Below are positions 8,518 to 12,267 of a stretch of 12,267 nt of DNA, piece after piece. This DNA comes from Hennigella sp045599065 (GTDB lineage Bacteria > Bacillota_I > Bacilli_A > Mycoplasmatales > Mycoplasmoidaceae): assembly GCA_045599065.1 (NCBI GenBank), contig JAZRVJ010000049.1:1-12267 (forward strand). The letters run 5' to 3'. Both the position numbers and the translations under genes were made by a program. Position 1 is the stretch's first letter. Every line of letters begins with the position of its first letter. Under the pieces are notes generated by a model. It was given only the letters and a program-made list of their open reading frames with translations, was not told where the DNA came from and did no database searches.

Positions 8518-8895
8518 ATGATTAAAGTTATAGATTCAAAGGGTGCTCCTGAAGCACTTGGTCCATATTCACAAGCCATTGATACTGGAAACACATTATA
8601 TATTTCTGGTATGCTTGGAATCGTTAGATCAACAGGTAATTTAGCTGGTGATGATATCACAAGCCAAACAGAACAAGTGTTTAAAAACATTAATGCTATT
8701 TTGCAAGAAGCTGGATATAAGAAAGAAAATGTTACTAAATGTTCAGTTTACTTAGTTGACTTAAAAGACTTCGCAGATTGCAACAAGGTTTATGCTAACT
8801 ATTTTGGTCATCACAAACCTGCAAGAGCATGTGTACAAGTTTCTGGTTTAGTAAAAAACGCTAAAGTAGAAATTGATGTAATTGCTGTTAAGTAA
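8518..8895 (+). CDS. ridA: RidA family enamine/imine deaminase
   Basis: A 125-residue RidA/YjgF/UK114 protein, a small trimeric enzyme that hydrolyses reactive enamines and imines released by PLP enzymes. Seen here: GPYSQA (15-20) with the conserved Tyr, ISGMLG (29-34), PARACV (101-106) with the catalytic-pocket Arg103 expected in RidA-subfamily deaminases, and VEIDVIAV at the C-terminus with Glu118. The usual SGQ is SGM here, a mild deviation. The ATG is two bases after the prs stop, with AAGGA inside the end of prs, so the pair is co-transcribed and probably coupled. The retained Arg favours true deaminase activity (inference). Confidence 0.94.
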   Translation: MIKVIDSKGAPEALGPYSQAIDTGNTLYISGMLGIVRSTGNLAGDDITSQTEQVFKNINAILQEAGYKKENVTKCSVYLVDLKDFADCNKVYANYFGHHKPARACVQVSGLVKNAKVEIDVIAVK

Positions 8896-8910
8896 TTAAC
8901 TGAAAACAAT

Positions 8911-8938
8911 AAAACGAGGGGTAAAACCTTCGTTTTTT
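8911..8938 (+). terminator. Intrinsic terminator after ridA
   Basis: AAAACGAGGG (8911-8920) pairs with CCTTCGTTTT (8927-8936), including one G-T pair, around a 6-base loop. A run of T follows at 8933-8938. This is one of the strongest hairpins in the window. Confidence 0.88.
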
Positions 8939-8948
8939 ATACAATTTT

Positions 8949-8980
8949 TTGACAAAGTTAAATATATATTTATATATATT
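8949..8980 (+). promoter_or_regulatory. Candidate promoter of the lipoprotein gene with a perfect -35 box
   Basis: TTGACA at 8949-8954 is followed by an AT repeat in which TATATA (8971-8976, spacer 16) or TATATT (8975-8980, spacer 20) could be the -10 box. This gives an AT-only leader of about 45-55 bases before the ATG at 9031. The leader carries T runs at 8990-8996 and around 9007-9012 and no recognisable Shine-Dalgarno site. Confidence 0.55.
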
Positions 8981-9030
8981 TAAAAAATATTTTTTTGCTC
9001 AAATAGTTTTTTAAAAGTCAATAGATATAT

Positions 9031-10494
9031 ATGAGAAATATTAAATTGAGCAAAACATTATTTAAAGTAGGATTTATAGCAATCCCCACAATTTTAGCTA
9101 CAACTTGTAGTCTTTCTTCATGTACAAAAAAGGAGGAAAAAGAAGTAGAGAGTGTCAAGATTGTAACTGAAGTTAAAGATATAACAGTTGATTTAGGTCA
9201 ACAAGCAAAATCTGAACCCATTTTAAGCAAATGTTATGACCAAAACGGTGAAGAAATTTGTGACAAACAAGCTGAATTAGAGTTGTTTGATAAAGATGGT
9301 AATCCAGCCCCTGCTTGAATCTATTTAAACAATAAAAATCAGGTGTGTTTATTTAAAGAAATGGAGGGTGGATCTTGAACATTTAATGTTCAAGCTAAAT
9401 ATGAAAATATAACTTCAGAACCGATGCCATTTACAGTTAATATTATTGATCCAAAATTAAGTCCAGATAGTATTGAAATAACTTGTCCAGACGAGTTTAA
9501 TATCATAGCACCATCAACAGAATATTTCAATTTAAATTTAATTGCTTACAAAGATGGAAAAGTATCAGTTGTTTGTAACAAAAATTGTGATTGAAAAATC
9601 ACAAATGTTGAACCATTAAATCCGTCTGCTAAAATACCAACTTTTTATTTGGAAGATTTAAACACAAGTTCGTGTTTATATTGCACGACAGATCATGCTA
9701 GTGCATCAACTGGGGAATTTAATGTAACTATCCAAGCAAAATCAAAAGTAAATCAAGATTTAGTTTGTGAAAAAGTTATAAAAGTTTGTATCTCAAATGG
9801 ACAAAGTTTTACAGATCCAGATACAGGATATGGTTATCGTAGAATGTCAACTGATAGCAATTGAGTTTTGTTTAGAATTCCAGAAGACACTACTGATATA
9901 AAAAATGTAAGATCTGAGATACAAGGCATTCCAGTTTATAAAGTATTTGATTACTTATGTTACATATCTGAAGGGGAAGAAGGAAGAATTAAATCTATAG
10001 ATTTACCTGCTTCAATAACCAACATAGGGCCTTGTGCTTTTGCCAATCAAAACAACCTTGAATCTGTTTGTATTCCTGGAGTGAAAGTAATAGCTGCTTA
10101 TGGCTTTAGTAATTGTAAAAAGATGACATTTTCTAAAGCTAAACCAGAACCACAGTTAGAGGAAGCCGGTAGCTATTGCTTTGAAAATTGCACAAATTTA
10201 AAAATGACCCTACATCAACCAATAGTTCAAGTCCATTTAGGTGCATTTATGAATTCGGGAATAGATTCGATCTATTTTTCTTGACAAGTGTACAAAATCG
10301 AAGATAAGTCTTTTGAAAATTGTGCAAACATGACATCTATTACGGTTGATGATTTAACCCCACCATTTTTAAATGGTGACCCCTTCAAAAATATCAATTC
10401 AGGGTTCAAAATCTATGTACCACAAAGCGATATTAACGATTACCTAACCGCCACTGGATGGAAGAACTACTCATCCAAAATCGTTGGTTTTTAA
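9031..10494 (+). CDS. Cysteine-rich surface lipoprotein with Ig-like and BspA-type LRR regions
   Basis: A 487-residue predicted lipoprotein with several TGA-encoded Trp residues. The N-terminus has a basic start, a hydrophobic stretch (about 11-25) and a lipobox ending LSSC, so Cys31 is the probable lipidated residue (Cys26 is the alternative), followed by a charged KK-EE linker. Residues about 36-130 and 131-250 look like two related beta-rich Ig-like segments, each ending in a pattern like SWTFNVQAK or EFNVTIQAK. From about 320 to 480 lie leucine-rich-repeat units of the LRR_5/BspA type (I-x-S-I-x-LP, IG-x-x-AF, L-x-S-V), closing with the family's typical IYVP and a Trp-Lys-x-Tyr tail. Seventeen cysteines follow the lipobox, which is unusual for a mycoplasma surface protein. 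Such proteins are displayed outside the membrane and often bind host or partner proteins; ligand unknown. No Shine-Dalgarno site precedes the ATG. Confidence 0.9.
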
Positions 10495-10496
10495 GC

Positions 10497-10525
10497 AAAA
10501 GTAGCCCCAAAATGGCTATTTTTTT
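10497..10525 (+). terminator. Intrinsic terminator after the lipoprotein gene
   Basis: AAAAGTAGCC (10497-10506) pairs with GGCTATTTTT (10514-10523), with one G-T pair, around a 7-base loop and followed by T residues. It starts two bases after the lipoprotein stop codon. Confidence 0.85.
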
Positions 10526-10543
10526 GTATTTTATTTGTTAGAC

Positions 10544-10573
10544 CTAAAATTTGCTATGCAAATTTTAGTTTTT
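10544..10573. repeat. Perfect 11-bp hairpin with T tail upstream of the S10 operon
   Basis: CTAAAATTTGC (10544-10554) and GCAAATTTTAG (10558-10568) form an uninterrupted stem with a 3-base loop, followed by five T residues. Outside it, TTAGA (10538-10542) and TCTAA (10573-10577) can extend the pairing across a small asymmetric internal loop. It could be a backup terminator for the lipoprotein gene or a protein-binding palindrome; it lies upstream of the apparent rpsJ promoter. Confidence 0.7.
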
Positions 10574-10578
10574 CTAAA

Positions 10579-10706
10579 TGATTAGGCTAATAAATATAAA
10601 TAAATAAAATTATTTAATTTTTGATTGATTGTATATATAATATATTAACTATTTTAGGAAAACCGATACACCAAAAAGTGTTGTCAATGGTTTTTTAGCC
10701 TAATCA
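10579..10706. repeat. 12-bp perfect inverted repeat bracketing the S10 promoter
   Basis: TGATTAGGCTAA at 10579-10590 is the exact reverse complement of TTAGCCTAATCA at 10695-10706, with 104 bases between the arms. The interval holds the apparent rpsJ promoter and the start of its leader. No flanking target-site duplication is evident, so a small mobile element is not supported. The right arm also takes part in the leader hairpin described separately. Confidence 0.75.
10636..10641 (+). promoter_or_regulatory. -10 box for the S10 operon
   Basis: TATAAT lies within a TA-rich stretch, and TATATT at 10641-10646 is an overlapping alternative. Transcription would start near 10648, giving a leader of about 97 bases before rpsJ. 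No clear -35 box is seen at the expected distance. Confidence 0.55.
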
Positions 10707-10710
10707 ATAG
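10649..10710 (+). promoter_or_regulatory. Extended leader hairpin at the 5' end of the S10 operon transcript
   Basis: Three helices stack with bulges: CTATT (10649-10653) with AATAG (10706-10710), TTAGG (10654-10658) with CCTAA (10699-10703), and AAAACC (10659-10664) with GGTTTT (10689-10694). Inside, ACAC (10668-10671) can pair with GTGT (10678-10681). Six T residues (10691-10696) follow the GG, as in an attenuator. S10 operons are regulated through their leaders in E. coli (by L4); a similar role here is inference. Confidence 0.5.
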
Positions 10711-10744
10711 TGAACAAATTAAAATACCGAAAGGAAAAGATGTT

Positions 10745-11050
10745 ATGAAACAAGAATTGAGAATCAAATTGTTTTCTTATGACCAAGCTACGCTTGATCA
10801 ATCAACTAAGAAAATAATTGAGATCGCAAGAAATAACAATTGTACCATCAAGGGTCCTATTCCTCTACCTACACGTAGAGAAGTATTTACTATTTGTCGT
10901 GCACCACACGTAAATAAACCCTCTATGGAACAATTTGAAAAAAGAACGCATAAGCGTTTAATTGTATTGCAAAACATTAACCCTAAAGTATTGGATAACT
11001 TAAAAAGATTAGTTATTCCATCATCTGTTGAAATCCAAATCATTTTATAG
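10745..11050 (+). CDS. rpsJ: 30S ribosomal protein S10
   Basis: A 101-residue S10, full length for the family, a component of the 30S head and (as NusE) of antitermination complexes. Recognisable segments are LRIKLFSYD near the N-terminus, IKGPIPLPTRREVFTICRAP at about 35-54 (the extended loop region), and the QFEKRTHKRLI block that follows. AAGGA (10731-10735) is nine bases before the chosen ATG; an ATG five bases earlier is out of frame and hits a stop at once. It is the first gene of the S10 operon, followed 12 bases later by rplC. Confidence 0.97.
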   Translation: MKQELRIKLFSYDQATLDQSTKKIIEIARNNNCTIKGPIPLPTRREVFTICRAPHVNKPSMEQFEKRTHKRLIVLQNINPKVLDNLKRLVIPSSVEIQIIL

Positions 11051-11062
11051 GAGTAAATTTTT

Positions 11063-11998
11063 ATGAAGTGCATTTTAGGAAGAAAACTAGGAATGGTTCA
11101 GCTGTTCGATGTAGAAGGTACAGTTTATCCTGCTACAGTCGTACACTGTGAACCAAACAGGGTTATTCAAGTTAAAGAAAAAGCTGTCAGAGTTGGTTTT
11201 GATAGTGTGCCTGCTAAAAAGCTTAACAAAGCTCAATTAGGGGTATTCAAGAAAATTAAATCTGACAAGAATTACAAATTCATTCATGAATTTGCTAATG
11301 TTACTGGCTACAAAGTTGGAGACGAATTAAAAGTTAACCAATTTAAGGCTGGAGAATTTGTTGATGTTCAAGGAACAACAAAAGGTCATGGTTTTACTGG
11401 AGCAATCAAAAGATGAAACTTTAAGATTGGTCCTATGAGCCATGGTTCTGGTTGACCACACAGATACCAAGGTTCTATTGCTATGGGTCGTGGTGGTAGT
11501 CAAGCTCAAAGAGTTAGAAAAGGCCAAAGAATGTCTGGTCATTATGGTAATGAAACTGTTACTATTCAAAACTTACAAGTTATTTATGTTAATGAAAGAG
11601 ATAACACAATAACAATTTTAGGTGCTATCCCTGGTAAGAAAGATGGTATTGTTTTCATTAAGAACTCTGTTAAGAGAACAGATGTTTTAAAACCAATTGA
11701 ATTCATTACTAAGGCTAACTTAGAAGAAGTTCAACAAGAAAACGAAGCATTACAAGACAAAGAAGCTGTTAAAGAGGCTAATGCTGAAATTGATAAAGAA
11801 GAAGCTGCTAAAGCAGAAGCCGAAAAGAAAGCAAAAGAAGCTGCTGCTGTTGAAAAAGCAGAAGCTGAAAAAGCTGCTGCAAAAGAACAAGCAGAACTTG
11901 CTAAGAAAGAAGCTGCAGCTACTGCTGGAGGTAAAGATCCAACTAAAGCACAAGCTGCTACGCCAGCTGCTGAACCTAAGAAAGAAGGAGGTAAGTAA
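11063..11998 (+). CDS. rplC: 50S ribosomal protein L3 with long Ala/Lys/Glu-rich C-terminal extension
   Basis: L3 organises the 50S subunit near the peptidyl-transferase centre and the 3' end of 23S rRNA. Residues 1-205 match the family: LGRKLGMVQLF at the N-terminus, TTKGHGFTGAIKRW (105-118), GPMSHGSG (123-130), the GSIA-MGRGG turn, RVRKGQRMSGHYG (150-162) and VTIQNL (166-171). Two TGA codons encode Trp. Total length is 311 residues against about 205-220 normally. Residues about 206-311 form a tail: first Glu/Gln-rich, then a long Ala-Lys-Glu helix-like or coiled-coil segment (about 218-285), then an Ala/Pro/Thr/Gly-rich end closing KKEGGK. The frame runs cleanly through the tail. AGGAG (11049-11053) overlaps the rpsJ stop and is nine bases from the ATG. 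Confidence 0.96.
11985..11992 (+). promoter_or_regulatory. Strong Shine-Dalgarno site for rplD inside the end of rplC
   Basis: AAGGAGGT is an eight-base perfect match to the anti-Shine-Dalgarno consensus, eight bases before the rplD ATG at 12001. It lies within the last codons of rplC (Lys-Glu-Gly-Gly-Lys), so the end of the L3 tail is partly set by the need for this site. It is the strongest ribosome-binding site in the window. Confidence 0.85.
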
Positions 11999-12000
11999 TT

Positions 12001-12267
12001 ATGGCAAAGATTAAAGTAATTGACCTTAAGAATACATCTAAAGGTGAAATTGATCTACCTGAAATAAAACTTACTTTCAAAAAAGGTAAATCAGCTGATC
12101 AAGCAATTTTTGATCAAGTATTAGCTGAAAATGCTGGTAAGAGACAAGGTACACACTCAACTTTAACAAAAGCTGAAGTTAGAGGTGGTGGAAGAAAACC
12201 TTTACCCCAAAAGCATACAGGTAATGCTCGTCAAGGTTCTATTAGAAACCCTCACTATGTAGGTGGT
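12001..12267 (+). CDS. rplD: 50S ribosomal protein L4, 3'-truncated by the window edge
   Basis: The first 89 residues of L4 are present. After an N-terminal beta strand (KIKVIDL) come KRQGTHSTLTKAEVRGGG (about 47-64), RKPLPQK, and HTGNARQGSIRNPH leading to YVGG, which is the conserved loop of L4 that lines the peptide exit tunnel. The start is fixed by the strong ribosome-binding site two bases beyond which rplC ends. In E. coli L4 also represses its own operon through the S10 leader; whether it does so here cannot be seen. Confidence 0.97.
   Translation, partial: MAKIKVIDLKNTSKGEIDLPEIKLTFKKGKSADQAIFDQVLAENAGKRQGTHSTLTKAEVRGGGRKPLPQKHTGNARQGSIRNPHYVGG

Noticed and set aside
10591..10650. 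AT-rich stretch with TAAA and TGATT repeats, considered as a replication origin or DnaA region
   Set aside because: No DnaA-box cluster is visible, and such AT-rich promoter DNA is normal in this genome.
10579..10706. Small transposon-like element with 12-bp terminal inverted repeats
   Set aside because: There is no flanking direct duplication, no second copy in the window, and the interval holds the operon promoter; a regulatory or structural role fits better.
11750..11953. Ser/Phe/Cys-rich minus-strand open frame opposite rplC
   Set aside because: It is the antisense shadow of GAA/AAA/GCT-rich codons; the composition is not protein-like and no start signals are present.
11781..12014. Lys/Leu/Gln-rich open frame overlapping the end of rplC
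   Set aside because: It is a frame-shifted reading of the repetitive Ala/Lys/Glu codons of the L3 tail, has no ribosome-binding site and runs into rplD in the wrong frame.

Overview
The window is low-GC DNA from a mollicute (Mycoplasma-like lineage). The main evidence is that TGA is read as tryptophan: glpK, the lipase-like gene, both ABC subunits, the DUF402 gene, the gene after it, the lipoprotein and rplC are all interrupted by in-frame TGA codons at positions where their families carry Trp or where translation plainly continues. TGG is also used occasionally (e.g. 1504-1506). Most genes have purine-rich Shine-Dalgarno sites, TATAAT-type -10 boxes and short hairpin-plus-T terminators.

Layout. 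(1) 1-2339: 5'-truncated glycerol kinase (glpK) overlapping by one base an alpha/beta hydrolase of the monoacylglycerol lipase / lysophospholipase type. Together they could release glycerol from lipid and phosphorylate it. A hairpin at 2338-2358 appears to terminate both this pair and the convergent tRNA-Arg(CCU) gene (2363-2440, minus strand). (2) 2461-2482: a 22-bp perfect palindrome carrying a TATAAT box on each strand, between the tRNA gene and the rightward ABC operon. (3) 2503-6120: two adjacent type-I ABC exporter half-transporters with complementary degenerate and consensus ATP-site residues, i.e. an asymmetric heterodimer of the TM287/288, LmrCD or BmrCD kind. (4) 6182-7463: a DUF402 (NtdP-like) nucleotide phosphatase candidate overlapping by 11 bases a helical protein of unknown function. 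(5) 7532-8895: prs (PRPP synthetase) and ridA, two bases apart. (6) 9031-10494: a large surface lipoprotein with two Ig-like segments, a C-terminal BspA-type leucine-rich-repeat region and unusually many cysteines. (7) 10495-10744: a 250-bp non-coding region dense in inverted repeats, leading into (8) the start of the S10 ribosomal-protein operon, rpsJ-rplC-rplD (rplD cut by the window edge). RplC carries a roughly 106-residue Ala/Lys/Glu-rich C-terminal extension.

Most of the window is ordinary core mollicute genome. The points most worth a second look are the structured leader and long-range inverted repeat in front of rpsJ, the cysteine-rich Ig-like/LRR lipoprotein, the L3 tail, the loss in GlpK of the usual Firmicute regulatory histidine, and the lipase-glpK coupling. 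I found no CRISPR array, insertion sequence, phage or defence system here.
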